From the NCBI GenBank assembly GCA_937894515.1, contig CALCRH010000333.1, forward strand, positions 1 through 64,000: 64,000 bases of DNA, in the 5' to 3' direction. The position numbers and the translations under genes are program-made. Positions 7,895-16,860 of the stretch are shown here, one piece after another. Source of the DNA: an uncultured Clostridia bacterium (lineage in GTDB: Bacteria > Bacillota > Clostridia > Oscillospirales > Oscillospiraceae). Within the stretch, counting starts at the first letter, position 1; every line of letters begins with the position of its first letter. The notes beneath the pieces were generated by a model. The model made no database searches, was not told where the DNA came from, and worked only from the letters and a program-made list of their open reading frames with translations.

Positions 7895-8398
7895 GTGAAA
7901 GACCAAAAAATCAGAAAACTGATATTTTCCGCCATGTTGGCTGCTTTGATTACCGTTGCTACCATGGTGGTAAAGATCCCCTCCCCTACGAATGGTTATG
8001 TAAACCTCGGGGATTGCTTTGTGCTGCTCGCCGGATGGCTGTTAGGACCCGGATATGGTGCCGCTGCTGCCGGGATCGGCTCCATGCTCACCGATCTGCT
8101 CTCCGGCTACCCCTATTATGCTCCCGCTTCTTTTCTCATTAAGGGGCTGGATGCCATGGTGGCCGCCTTGCTCTATCGCTCCCTGAAGCCTCGCCGGATT
8201 TCTCTTCCCCTCAGCGGTATCGTCGGGGAGCTGATCATGGCTGCCGGCTACTTTGGTTATTCTGCCCTTTTGTTGAGAAAAGGTTTGGCGGCGGCGTTGA
8301 GTATTCCCGGTAATTTGATCCAGGGCGGTATCGGTATCGTTGTTGCCATTTTACTGATGCAGCTGGCAAAAAAAGCCCATATAACGGAAAAAATTTAG
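7895..8398 (+). CDS. ECF transporter S component, possibly for vitamin B6
   Basis: A 167-residue membrane protein with about five to six helices; the GTG start at 7895 follows AAGGGG. The sequence VNLGDCFVLLAGWLLGPGYGAAAAGIGSMLTDLL and the later PASFLIKGLDAMVAALLY are characteristic of energy-coupling-factor substrate-binding subunits, which capture a vitamin and dock on a shared EcfAA'T module. No EcfA/T genes are adjacent, so it probably uses a shared energising module. Divergent placement from a PdxR-like regulator suggests pyridoxine or pyridoxal as substrate. The next gene begins 16 bases downstream. Confidence 0.8.
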   Translation: MKDQKIRKLIFSAMLAALITVATMVVKIPSPTNGYVNLGDCFVLLAGWLLGPGYGAAAAGIGSMLTDLLSGYPYYAPASFLIKGLDAMVAALLYRSLKPRRISLPLSGIVGELIMAAGYFGYSALLLRKGLAAALSIPGNLIQGGIGIVVAILLMQLAKKAHITEKI

Positions 8399-8414
8399 AA
8401 AGAAGTGGAAAAAT

Positions 8415-9014
8415 ATGGCAGGAATCGTACACGAAGTGGAAAATACAGATCTGCTGACTCAGGTGCGACAGGAAGCCGCAGCCGCAGCAAAACAGCTGGC
8501 AGAAAGCGCCAAATTACACCGCGGTCAGATCGTTGTGGTGGGCTGTTCCACCAGCGAAGTGGTGGGCCGGCAAGTAGGCAGTTGGTCCACCCCGGAGGTC
8601 GGTCAGGCCATCTTTGACGGACTCAACAGCGTCTTTGCTCCCATGGGCATTTATATTGCCGCCCAATGCTGTGAGCATCTGAACCGCGCGCTGATCATGG
8701 ACTATGCCGCCGTTCCCGGCGCCGAAATCGTCAACGTGGTGCCCCAGCCCAAAGCCGGCAGTTCCTTTGCCACCGCTGCTTACCGCACCTTCCCCCATCC
8801 GGTGGCAGTGGAGGAGATCAAGGCAGACGCCGGGCTGGACATTGGCGGCACGCTGATCGGTATGCACCTGAAAAAAGTAGCTGTTCCCGTTCGACTGGCG
8901 CAAAATCACATCGGTGACGCCATTTTACTGGCGGCAAGGGTACGCCCCAAATTCATCGGTGGGGAACGCGCCGTCTATGATGAAACGCTGAAAGGCGGTT
9001 ACCCCGAATTCTAA
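8415..9014 (+). CDS. ywlG: YwlG / TIGR01440 family protein
   Basis: A 199-residue conserved protein of unknown function (DUF436), found in many Firmicutes. The N-terminal VGCSTSEVVGRQVG and the later LNRALIMDY, PKAGSSFAT and GTLIGMHLKKVAVPVR blocks are hallmark family segments. No catalytic role is established that I can state. It is 16 bases behind the ECF S-component gene and is probably cotranscribed, which weakly links it to the same vitamin. Confidence 0.85.
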   Translation: MAGIVHEVENTDLLTQVRQEAAAAAKQLAESAKLHRGQIVVVGCSTSEVVGRQVGSWSTPEVGQAIFDGLNSVFAPMGIYIAAQCCEHLNRALIMDYAAVPGAEIVNVVPQPKAGSSFATAAYRTFPHPVAVEEIKADAGLDIGGTLIGMHLKKVAVPVRLAQNHIGDAILLAARVRPKFIGGERAVYDETLKGGYPEF

Positions 9015-9020
9015 ACGTAA

Positions 9021-9054
9021 AGAGAGAAAATCCTTTGGATTTTCTCTCTTTTAT
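9021..9054 (+). terminator. Intrinsic terminator
   Basis: Stem AGAGAGAAAATCC / GGATTTTCTCTCT with a three-base loop followed by TTTATTAT, directly after the ywlG stop. Confidence 0.75.
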
Positions 9055-9061
9055 TATAAAT

Positions 9062-9274
9062 TCAGAACTCCGGCAGAGGAAAGATCAGGTGCAGACAAAG
9101 GAACACCACCAGAAATACTACTGCCAAAATCAGGAAGGTTTTGCAGCGTTTTTTGCTTAATTGCAGCTTATTTTCATCGTCATGCTCATTCTGCCAGCGC
9201 ACGAACATCCATGCCGCACAAAGCAGCAAAACCAAGGGGATAAACAACAATCCCACCCATGCGACATATGCCAT
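9062..9274 (-). CDS. Small two-helix membrane protein
   Basis: A 70-residue protein with a strong ribosome site (GAGGAGGTAA) ahead of its ATG. Two hydrophobic helices (about 3-25 and 46-65) flank a charged cytoplasmic or external loop, WQNEHDDENKLQLSKKRCK. No family is recognised. It lies alone between convergent terminators, so it is probably a monocistronic gene. Confidence 0.6.
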   Translation of the reverse strand: MAYVAWVGLLFIPLVLLLCAAWMFVRWQNEHDDENKLQLSKKRCKTFLILAVVFLVVFLCLHLIFPLPEF

Positions 9275-9335
9275 AAACGTTACCTCCTCGGTTATTTTTT
9301 ATGATTGTATCATAATTTTCCACCGGCGTAAAGGA

Positions 9336-9369
9336 AAAAATAGCCTGCCCTTTCGGACAGGCTATTTTT
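9336..9369 (-). terminator. Terminator of the crt-etfA operon
   Basis: Stem AAAAATAGCCTG / CAGGCTATTTTT around a 10-base loop, just after the etfA stop. The T-run is present on both strands, so it may also act on the opposite strand. Confidence 0.75.
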
Positions 9370-9388
9370 ATTCACCTCAAGCCTTCAA

Positions 9389-10510
9389 TTACTTGGCAGC
9401 CTTGGCAGCCTTGAAGGACTCGATCAGCTCGGGAACGACCTTGAACAGGTCACCCACGATACCGTAGTCAGCCACCTCGAAGATGGGAGCGGTCTCGTTC
9501 TTGTTCACGGCGATGATGCACTCGGACTCCTGCATACCAGCCTTGTGCTGGATAGCGCCGGAGATACCCAGAGCGACGTAAACTTTGGGGTGAACGGTCT
9601 TACCGGTCTGGCCGACCTGATGGTCAGCGGAGATCCAGCCGGCGTCCACGCAGGCACGGGAAGAACCCACGACGCCGCCCAGAACCTCAGCCAGTTCCTC
9701 AGCCAGCTTAATGCCGCCCTCGACATCCTTGGAGATACCACGGCCCACGGAGACGATGAAGTCAGCACCGATCAGGTCAACCAGCTTCTTGGCAGCCTTG
9801 ACGGTCTCGGTCACGTTGGTCTTGATGTCCTCAGCCTTCAGCTCAAAAGCGGGATGCTCAATGACAACATTCTTCTTGCACAGGCGCTTCTTCATAACGC
9901 CGGGACGAACGGTAGCCATAGCGGGACGGAAACGGGGGCAGATGATGGAAGCCATCAGGTGGCCGCCGAATGCGGGACGGGTCATCTTCAGGTCGCGGGC
10001 AACGGAGTGATCCTCGCCGGCGATCTTGACGGTGCCCAGCTTCTCAATGCGCTCTTCGGGCAGAGTGGAAGCCTCACGCAGGAAGTCCTTGTAGTTGGGC
10101 ATATCGATGTCCAGGTGGGTGCAGTCTGCGCACAGACCGGTGTGCAGACGAGCTGCGCAGCGGGGTGCCAGATCACGGCCGATATTGGAAGCACCGAACA
10201 GCAGGATCTCGGGCTTGATGGACTCAACGGCATCAACGATCACCTTGGTGTAACCGTCAGTGGTGAAATCCTTCAGCAGGGGGCTGTTGTAAACGTACAC
10301 CTTATCGGCGCCGTACTCGCCCAGCTCAGCGGCGATGCCGTCGACGTTGTCGCCCAGCAGGATACCGCACAGGTCCACACCCAGCTCATTGGCCAGCTTG
10401 CGGCCCTCGGAGATCAGTTCAAAAGTGGTGGGCATCATAACGCCCTGACGCTGCTCACAGAAAACCCATACGTTTTTGAAATCAGCGATAACAGTATTCT
10501 CAAAAGCCAT
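9389..10510 (-). CDS. etfA: Electron transfer flavoprotein alpha subunit
   Basis: With EtfB this forms the flavoprotein that passes electrons to butyryl-CoA dehydrogenase; in anaerobic butyrate producers the EtfAB-Bcd complex bifurcates electrons from NADH to crotonyl-CoA and ferredoxin. The 373-residue start at 10510 is fixed by AAGGAGATAAG. The C-terminal FAD domain is clear: VSVGRGISKD, GGVVGSSRACVDAGW, HQVGQTGKTVHPKVYVALGISGAIQHKAGM. Last gene of crt-hbd-bcd-etfB-etfA, 16 bases after etfB. Confidence 0.95.
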   Translation of the reverse strand: MAFENTVIADFKNVWVFCEQRQGVMMPTTFELISEGRKLANELGVDLCGILLGDNVDGIAAELGEYGADKVYVYNSPLLKDFTTDGYTKVIVDAVESIKPEILLFGASNIGRDLAPRCAARLHTGLCADCTHLDIDMPNYKDFLREASTLPEERIEKLGTVKIAGEDHSVARDLKMTRPAFGGHLMASIICPRFRPAMATVRPGVMKKRLCKKNVVIEHPAFELKAEDIKTNVTETVKAAKKLVDLIGADFIVSVGRGISKDVEGGIKLAEELAEVLGGVVGSSRACVDAGWISADHQVGQTGKTVHPKVYVALGISGAIQHKAGMQESECIIAVNKNETAPIFEVADYGIVGDLFKVVPELIESFKAAKAAK

Positions 10511-10526
10511 TTTCTTATCTCCTTCC

Positions 10527-11327
10527 TTAGATGATGTGCTTGGCGGCAAGGATGCCGGCCAGCTTATCAGTGGTAGCCTTATCAGCGCCCTCCAGCATCA
10601 TGCCGGCGCCCTTCTGGGGAGGCGTGAAGGAGGTCAGAATGTTGGTGGGAGAACCGGCCAGACCGATGGTGCTCTTGTCGATCAGAGGATGATCCTTCAG
10701 AGTCTCATAGGTCATGGTGACCAGGGGCTTGCTCCAAGCCTCGAATGCGCCGCCCACGGACAGGTAACGAGGAGCATTCAGCTCCTTGATGCAGGTGATC
10801 ATGCAGGGGGTATTGACCTTGATGGTCATGTAGCCATCCTCCAGGATGCGCTTGACAGTGAACTCATTGCCGTTCTTGGTGATCTCGCCGGCATAGGTGA
10901 TCTGGGGCAGATGCAGCTTTTCAGCGATCTGGGGACCGACCTGAGCGGTATCACCATCGATGGCCTGACGGCCGGCCAGAATGATGTCATCAGCCTCGAC
11001 GCCGTAGGTGTCGATAGCAGCGGCCAGGATCTGGGAGGTAGCGTAGGTATCGGAACCGCCGAACTCACGAGCGGTGACCAGAACACCTTCGTCCACGCCC
11101 ATGGCCATCAGCTCACGCAGCATGCCTTCTGCGGGAGGAGGACCCATGGTGAAAGCGATGACTTTGCAGCCCAGCTCGTCCTTCAGCTGCAGAGCAGCCT
11201 CAACGGCGTTCAGGTCATCGGGGTTGATGATGGTCTGCATGGAAGCACGGTCCAGAGTACCATCGGGATTCACGGCCACCTTACCGGAGGTATCGGGGAC
11301 CTGCTTAACGGTAACTAAAATTTTCAT
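10527..11327 (-). CDS. etfB: Electron transfer flavoprotein beta subunit
   Basis: A 266-residue partner of EtfA. It begins MKILVTVKQVPDT and includes DGTLDRAS, the AVEAALQLKDE helix and the ADDIILAGRQAIDGDTAQVGP block that contacts the AMP/FAD cofactor. Length is normal for the clostridial type. It lies between bcd and etfA in the butyryl-CoA operon; the short gaps (19 and 16 bases) each carry a ribosome site. Confidence 0.95.
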   Translation of the reverse strand: MKILVTVKQVPDTSGKVAVNPDGTLDRASMQTIINPDDLNAVEAALQLKDELGCKVIAFTMGPPPAEGMLRELMAMGVDEGVLVTAREFGGSDTYATSQILAAAIDTYGVEADDIILAGRQAIDGDTAQVGPQIAEKLHLPQITYAGEITKNGNEFTVKRILEDGYMTIKVNTPCMITCIKELNAPRYLSVGGAFEAWSKPLVTMTYETLKDHPLIDKSTIGLAGSPTNILTSFTPPQKGAGMMLEGADKATTDKLAGILAAKHII

Positions 11328-11347
11328 TTTCCATGTACCTCCTTCAA

Positions 11348-12511
<1,164 letters not shown>

Positions 12512-12535
12512 ACTCTTTTCTCCTTTACTTAAGAA

Positions 12536-13372
12536 TTACTTGTTGTAGTTGAAGAAGCCCTCGCCGGACTTGATACCCAACTTACCGGCGCGAACCATCT
12601 TACGAATCAGCACGTTTGCACGATACTTGCTATCGTGGGTCTCGTTGAACAGCACGTCCATGATGTTCAGCACGATGTCCCAACCGATCAGGTCGCCCAG
12701 ATGCAGGGGGCCCATGGGGTGGTTGCAGCCCAGCTGCATAGCAATATCGATATCTTCTGCGGAGGCAACGCCTTCCTGCAGAACGCAAACGCCCTCATTG
12801 CAATAGGGGATCAGGATCTTGTTGACCACGAAGCCGGGAGCCTCATTGACAACAACGGGAGTCTTGCCGATCTCGACAGACAGATTCTTGGTCCACTCCA
12901 CCAGCTCAGCGGGAGTGTTACCGCCGGCGATAACTTCCACCAGCTTCATAGCGGGCACGGGATTGAAGAAGTGCATACCGACCATGGGGTGCTTCAGACC
13001 CTGAGCCATCTCGGTGATGGACAGAGAGGAGGTGTTGGAAGCAAAGATGGTGCTCTCCTTGCAGATGGCATCCAGCTTGCCCAGCAGTTCCTTCTTGGTA
13101 GCCATGTTCTCAGCAACGCACTCGATGATCAGATCGGCATCGGCAGCAGCCTCGAACTCCTCAACCAGGATGTGAGCCATGATGTCATCAGCAACAGCCT
13201 GATCCATCTTGCCCTTGGCAACCTTCTTGTTCAAAGAAGCAGCCAGCTTGTCCTTATGACGCTGTGCGCTTGCCACGCTGGAAGCGTACATCATAGCGGT
13301 GTGGCCCTTCTGTGCGAAGACCTGAGCAATACCACTGCCCATAGTGCCTGCGCCAAATACAGCAACTTTCAT
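12536..13372 (-). CDS. hbd: 3-Hydroxybutyryl-CoA dehydrogenase
   Basis: A 278-residue NAD(P)H-dependent enzyme reducing acetoacetyl-CoA to 3-hydroxybutyryl-CoA. The start at 13372 has AGGAGGA upstream and begins the Rossmann fold directly (MKVAVFGAGTMGSGIAQ). The ASNTSSLSITEMA and GMHFFNPVPAMKLVEV motifs include the catalytic histidine and asparagine. The C-terminal dimer domain includes CNHPMGPLHLGDLIG. Second gene of the operon, after crt. Confidence 0.95.
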   Translation of the reverse strand: MKVAVFGAGTMGSGIAQVFAQKGHTAMMYASSVASAQRHKDKLAASLNKKVAKGKMDQAVADDIMAHILVEEFEAAADADLIIECVAENMATKKELLGKLDAICKESTIFASNTSSLSITEMAQGLKHPMVGMHFFNPVPAMKLVEVIAGGNTPAELVEWTKNLSVEIGKTPVVVNEAPGFVVNKILIPYCNEGVCVLQEGVASAEDIDIAMQLGCNHPMGPLHLGDLIGWDIVLNIMDVLFNETHDSKYRANVLIRKMVRAGKLGIKSGEGFFNYNK

Positions 13373-13440
13373 GTTTGTTCCTCCTAAAATAAAATTTTGG
13401 ATTCTTTTTTTAATCATCAGGCATACGCCTGTTAATTAAC

Positions 13441-14220
13441 TTATTGATTCTGGTAGGGCTCATGCTTGCGCTTTTCCAGGAAAGCGCTCATGCCCTCGAT
13501 CTGGTCGGCGGTCTTGAAGCAGGAGCCGAACAGCTTCTCCTCGATCACGATGGCCTGATCCATATCCACCTGCAGGCCGTCATTGATGGCCTTCTTGCAG
13601 GCACGGACTGCAATAGGAGCGTTCCCTGCGATGGTATTGGCCATCTTCTCAGCCGCAGCCATCAGTTCCTCGGCAGGATAGACGGCATTCACCAAGCCGA
13701 TGCGATAGGCCTCGTCCGCCTTGATGTTCTTGGCGGTATAGATCAGCTGCTTTGCCATACCGGGGCTGACCAAGCGTGCCAGACGCTGGGTACCGCCAAA
13801 GCCGGGGGTGATGCCCAAGCCGACTTCCGGCTGACCAAATACAGCAGCTTCCGAACAGATGCGGATATCACAGCTCATAGACAGCTCACAGCCACCGCCC
13901 AGTGCAAAGCCGTTAATGGCGGCAATGGTGGGAATGGGCAGGGTCTCGATACGGCGGAACACGTCATTTCCATGCTTGCCGAACGCCTCACCCTCTGCCG
14001 GTGTCAGCGTACTCATCTCACCGATATCAGCGCCGGCGACAAACGCCTTTTCACCGCTGCCGGTAATCACCAGCGCACGGATCTCGGCATCAGCGGTGAC
14101 AACATCCACCAGCTCATTCAGGTCGGTCAGCACATCGGAATTCAGCGCGTTCAAAGCCTTGGGACGATTGATCGTGGCAATGGCAATATTGCCCTTTTTC
14201 TCCAGCAGAACGTTAGTCAT
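13441..14220 (-). CDS. crt: Crotonase (3-hydroxybutyryl-CoA dehydratase)
   Basis: A 259-residue enoyl-CoA hydratase-fold protein that forms crotonyl-CoA. Oxyanion-hole and substrate-pocket motifs are intact: KAFVAGADIGEM, INGFALGGGCELSMSCDIRI and FGQPEVGLGITPGFGGTQRL. It is the first gene of crt-hbd-bcd-etfB-etfA, with a sigma-A-type promoter about 85 bases upstream. No thiolase gene is in this operon or in the window. Confidence 0.95.
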   Translation of the reverse strand: MTNVLLEKKGNIAIATINRPKALNALNSDVLTDLNELVDVVTADAEIRALVITGSGEKAFVAGADIGEMSTLTPAEGEAFGKHGNDVFRRIETLPIPTIAAINGFALGGGCELSMSCDIRICSEAAVFGQPEVGLGITPGFGGTQRLARLVSPGMAKQLIYTAKNIKADEAYRIGLVNAVYPAEELMAAAEKMANTIAGNAPIAVRACKKAINDGLQVDMDQAIVIEEKLFGSCFKTADQIEGMSAFLEKRKHEPYQNQ

Positions 14221-14302
14221 GCTTGCTCCTCCTTACTTCCTTTTGAGACTGTTCCCACGGCAATTTTTTCCAAATGGGCACAATACTCCTCATACATTGC
14301 AT

Positions 14303-14331
14303 ATTATAGTATCTCTTGCCGCGTTTAGCAA
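14303..14331 (-). promoter_or_regulatory. Promoter of the crt operon
   Basis: On the minus strand: TTGCTA (14331-14326), 17-bp spacer, TATAAT (14308-14303). It gives an untranslated leader of roughly 75 bases ahead of crt, with no obvious attenuator. Confidence 0.75.
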
Positions 14332-14469
14332 GTGAAACTCGCGTATTTTTGCTTTTTTATCACATTTCACAAAAGTCATTGTTAATCTTTGAACATTTTT
14401 CTGGGTTGTCTCTTTTCTTTTTGCATTTTTTATGATATCCTGTCAGGGAAATACAGGAGGAATGCCCTT

Positions 14470-15135
14470 ATGCGAATGAGAAAAAAGAAAAATTTGCAGC
14501 CCCGCATGGACGCCTGCCGCGCACTTTGGATCACCGATCCCTACGCCATGAAAGGCTCCTGGCGGTCGCTGATGCCCGATGCGCGGGAGCTCCATGTAGA
14601 GCTGGGCTGCGGGAAAGGCCGCTTCACCGCAGAAATGGCAAAATCCGATCCTTCTCTGCTCTACATCGCCGTGGAAAAAGTACCCGATGCCATGGTGGTG
14701 GCTATGGAGCGCTGCCGCGACATGGGCCTGAAAAACGTCTGGTTCATTGACGGCGATGCCGCCCTGCTGCCGGATATGTTCGCACCGGAGGAGGTAGACC
14801 GGATCTACATCAATTTCTGCGATCCCTGGCCCAAGAGCAACCAGAAAAAACGCCGCCTGACCCACGGCAATTTCCTCAAGCAGTACCGCAAAGTGCTGAA
14901 ACCCGGCGGTCAAATTCACTTCAAAACCGACAACGACAAGCTCTACGAGTGGTCTATTGAGGAAATTCCCCAATTCGGTTTTGATCTGAGCGAGGTCACC
15001 CGGGATCTCCACGCAAACGGTGTGGTTGGCATTATGACCGATTACGAGGCCAAGTTCCACGAGCTGGGCAAGAACATCAACCGCTGCGTTGCCACCATGG
15101 TGGACTGGGAAGAACCGGTGGAAAATGAAGAGTGA
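14470..15135 (+). CDS. trmB: tRNA (guanine-46-N7)-methyltransferase
   Basis: A 221-residue SAM-dependent enzyme that methylates G46 in the tRNA variable loop. The start at 14470 follows AGGAGG at the right distance. Motif I is VELGCGKGRFTAEMA, and the family-specific INFCDPWPKSNQKKRRL and HFKTDNDKLYEWS blocks follow. It stands alone between the crt promoter and a REP pair. Confidence 0.93.
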   Translation: MRMRKKKNLQPRMDACRALWITDPYAMKGSWRSLMPDARELHVELGCGKGRFTAEMAKSDPSLLYIAVEKVPDAMVVAMERCRDMGLKNVWFIDGDAALLPDMFAPEEVDRIYINFCDPWPKSNQKKRRLTHGNFLKQYRKVLKPGGQIHFKTDNDKLYEWSIEEIPQFGFDLSEVTRDLHANGVVGIMTDYEAKFHELGKNINRCVATMVDWEEPVENEE

Positions 15136-15138
15136 AAA

Positions 15139-15209
15139 GTAGGGGCGGACGACTCTGTCCGCCCGCATTTCGTTCGGTATAACGGGTCGTCGGGGACGCC
15201 GACCCCTAC
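15139..15209. repeat. Inverted pair of REP-like hairpins (BIME-like)
   Basis: First element (15139-15166) begins GTAGGGGCGGAC and closes GTCCGCCC. The second is in reverse orientation (15184-15209): arms GGGTCG / CGACCC, ending CCCCTAC. The unit therefore starts with GTAGGGG and ends with its complement. Confidence 0.85.
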
Positions 15210-15211
15210 GC

Positions 15212-15243
15212 AAAAAATCGCACCCACACGGGTGCGATTTTTT
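15212..15243. terminator. Bidirectional terminator between trmB and rplT
   Basis: A 14-bp perfect stem AAAAAATCGCACCC / GGGTGCGATTTTTT with loop ACAC serves the convergent trmB and infC-rpmI-rplT units. Confidence 0.85.
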
Positions 15244-15249
15244 ATGTTC

Positions 15250-15603
15250 TTACTTTGCCTTCTTGGCGATGTCGCACAGAGCGGCAAAAGCCACGGCGTC
15301 ATTGATGGCCATTTCAGACAGCATCTTGCGGTTGATCTCGATGCCGGCGACCTTCAGGCCGTGCATAAAGGTGGAATAGTTCATGCCGTTTTGCTTGCAG
15401 GCAGCGGAGATACGGGTGATCCACAGCTTGCGGAAGTCTCTCTTCTTCAGGCGGCGACCCACATAAGCGTAGGTCAGGGACTTCATGACCTGCTCGTTGG
15501 CCATCTTGAAGTGCTTGGATTTGGCACCCCAGTAACCCTTGGCCATCTTCAGCGTCTTATTTCTTCTCTTGCGCGTCATCATCGCGCCCTTAATACGTGC
15601 CAT
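15250..15603 (-). CDS. rplT: Ribosomal protein L20
   Basis: A 117-residue 23S rRNA-binding protein of the large subunit, with the typical ARIKGAMMTRKRRNKTLKMAKGY-type basic N-terminus followed by YAYVGRRLKKRDFRKLWITRI. In Firmicutes L20 also represses its own operon by binding the infC leader. Last gene of infC-rpmI-rplT. Confidence 0.97.
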   Translation of the reverse strand: MARIKGAMMTRKRRNKTLKMAKGYWGAKSKHFKMANEQVMKSLTYAYVGRRLKKRDFRKLWITRISAACKQNGMNYSTFMHGLKVAGIEINRKMLSEMAINDAVAFAALCDIAKKAK

Positions 15604-15637
15604 ATTGCATTGCCTCCTATTCTAACGTCAATCCGGA

Positions 15638-15835
15638 TTATTTGTAGGGAATCATCTTGCGGATGGTGGCCTCGGTGGTGCAATCCGCATAGGTGGTGCT
15701 GCGCAGACGACGGCCGCGCTTGGTGTCCTTCTTGGTCAGGATGTGGCTCTTGAATGCATGAGCTCTTTTGACCTTGCCGGATTTTGTCAGATTGAAGCGC
15801 TTCTTTGCGCCGCTATGGGTCTTCAGTTTAGGCAT
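15638..15835 (-). CDS. rpmI: Ribosomal protein L35
   Basis: A 65-residue basic protein beginning MPKLKTHSGAKKRFNLT; the ATG at 15835 has GGAGTAA upstream, so the six extra upstream residues in frame are not used. Middle gene of the conserved infC-rpmI-rplT operon. Confidence 0.97.
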   Translation of the reverse strand: MPKLKTHSGAKKRFNLTKSGKVKRAHAFKSHILTKKDTKRGRRLRSTTYADCTTEATIRKMIPYK

Positions 15836-15896
15836 AATGTTTACTCCTTCCAAAATTCCATCCTCATGCCGCTTATGGCCATGGGGAATCGTTTAC

Positions 15897-16415
15897 TTAC
15901 TTGTTTGCCTTGGCAGCCAGGAAGATGGACATATTTCTGCCCTCCATCTTGGCGCCTTTTTCCAGATTTGCCATGTCGGCGCACTGCTCGGCGAACTTAT
16001 CCAGCAGCTCCTTACCGATCTCGGTGTGTGCCATCTCGCGGCCGCGGAAACGGACGCTGACCTTGACACGGTTACCGTCAGCCAGGAACTTCTGGGCGTT
16101 CTTCAGCTTGGTGTTGAAATCGCCAACGTCAATGCCGGGAGACATCCGGATCTCCTTGATCTCCACCACATGCTGGTTCTTCTTGGCTTCCTTCTCGCGC
16201 TTGGCCTGCTCAAAACGGAATTTGCCGTAGTTCATGAGCTTGCAAACCGGTGGAACAGCCTGCGGGGAAATTTTTACCAGGTCCAGTCCGCGTTCCTCTG
16301 CGATACGCAGCGCGTCATCAGCCGAGGTGATCCCCAACTGCTCACCGTTTTCGCCGATCAGGCGGATCTCCTTGTCCCGGATCTCTTCATTGAGTTGATG
16401 CACTACCTTACTGAT
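15897..16415 (-). CDS. infC: Translation initiation factor IF-3 with an AUC start codon
   Basis: A 172-residue factor that prevents premature 50S joining and proofreads the start codon. N-domain (LNEEIRDKEIRLIGENGEQLGI) and C-domain (KEIRMSPGIDVGDFNTKL) are standard. No ATG/GTG/TTG suits the start. The codon ATC at 16415-16413 lies seven bases after a perfect GGAGGTG and aligns with the second-residue SK... start of other IF-3 proteins. Rare start codons in infC are a known basis of autoregulation, because IF-3 itself discriminates against them. A longer frame to 16613 would translate the leader and is rejected. Confidence 0.93.
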   Translation of the reverse strand: MSKVVHQLNEEIRDKEIRLIGENGEQLGITSADDALRIAEERGLDLVKISPQAVPPVCKLMNYGKFRFEQAKREKEAKKNQHVVEIKEIRMSPGIDVGDFNTKLKNAQKFLADGNRVKVSVRFRGREMAHTEIGKELLDKFAEQCADMANLEKGAKMEGRNMSIFLAAKANK

Positions 16416-16429
16416 ACCGAAGCACCTCC

Positions 16430-16563
16430 ATTTCAAATAAAAAACGCGAATGCCAAATTGCATCCGCGCACAGACAGACCGATCACCGGTCTGATAACAG
16501 CTGTGTTGACCTCTTTGCCAAACGCTTGAGGTGAGGCGGATGCTCCGACCTTCTTTGTTTTCC
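16430..16563 (-). promoter_or_regulatory. L20-type leader with terminator/antiterminator ahead of infC
   Basis: On the minus strand the leader ends in a terminator: CGCGGATGC / GCATTCGCG (16468-16460 and 16453-16445) followed by six T. The distal part of this hairpin can instead pair with an 8-base complement, GCATCCGC, located upstream at 16543-16536, giving a mutually exclusive antiterminator. This matches the known L20 autoregulatory leader that precedes infC-rpmI-rplT in Firmicutes. A smaller hairpin (AGACCG / CGGTCT) sits between the two partners. Confidence 0.75.
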
Positions 16564-16569
16564 TCGAGT

Positions 16570-16598
16570 ATTATATCTTTCCCCATCCCTTTTGTCAA
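16570..16598 (-). promoter_or_regulatory. Consensus promoter of infC-rpmI-rplT
   Basis: Perfect TTGACA (16598-16593), 17-bp spacer, perfect TATAAT (16575-16570) on the minus strand; a strong constitutive-type promoter. Confidence 0.9.
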
Positions 16599-16684
16599 CA
16601 TATTTTTGATCATTTTTTTATCTTTTCTGTGGATAAGTCCGTTCTTTTCGGGGAAACTATGCTTGCACGAAGGAGGTGCGCAAA

Positions 16685-16813
16685 ATGGACGATAAGACTA
16701 CCAAGACCTATTCCGCCAAGGATACCAAGGACTGCAAGAATACCAAGGATTGCAGCAACACCAAGAACAGCAAGGACAGCAAGGACTGCAAGAACACCAA
16801 GGATTGCCACTGA
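16685..16813 (+). CDS. 42-residue Lys-Asp-Cys repeat peptide
   Basis: A very short gene with an excellent ribosome site (AAGGAGGTG) and its own terminator. After MDDKTTKTYSA the peptide is ten consecutive tripeptides of the form K/S-D/N-C/T/S (KDT KDC KNT KDC SNT KNS KDS KDC KNT KDC) plus a final His. Cysteines are at 17, 23, 35 and 41, spaced 6, 12 and 6. There is no signal peptide or hydrophobic segment, so it is predicted to be cytosolic, highly charged and disordered. The regular Cys spacing suggests metal or thiol chemistry, but no function is known to me. It diverges from the infC promoter. Confidence 0.7.
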   Translation: MDDKTTKTYSAKDTKDCKNTKDCSNTKNSKDSKDCKNTKDCH

Positions 16814-16824
16814 GGCTTAAATAG

Positions 16825-16860
16825 AACGGAGACGGAAAAACCGTCTCCGTTTTCTTATTT
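16825..16860. terminator. Bidirectional terminator
   Basis: Stem AACGGAGACGG / CCGTCTCCGTT, loop AAAAA, then TTCTTATTT. It ends the 42-residue peptide gene and overlaps the end of the convergent nucleotidyltransferase gene. Confidence 0.75.

Noticed and set aside
16416..16613. N-terminal extension of IF-3 from an ATG at 16613
   Set aside because: It would translate the leader's terminator; homologous IF-3 proteins begin at the AUC site, which has the perfect ribosome site.
16610..16810. Minus-strand hydrophobic frame rich in Ala, Val, Leu
   Set aside because: It is the antisense shadow of the Lys-Asp-Cys repeat gene (AAG/GAC/TGC codons read backward); no ribosome site, and it would overlap the better-supported sense gene.
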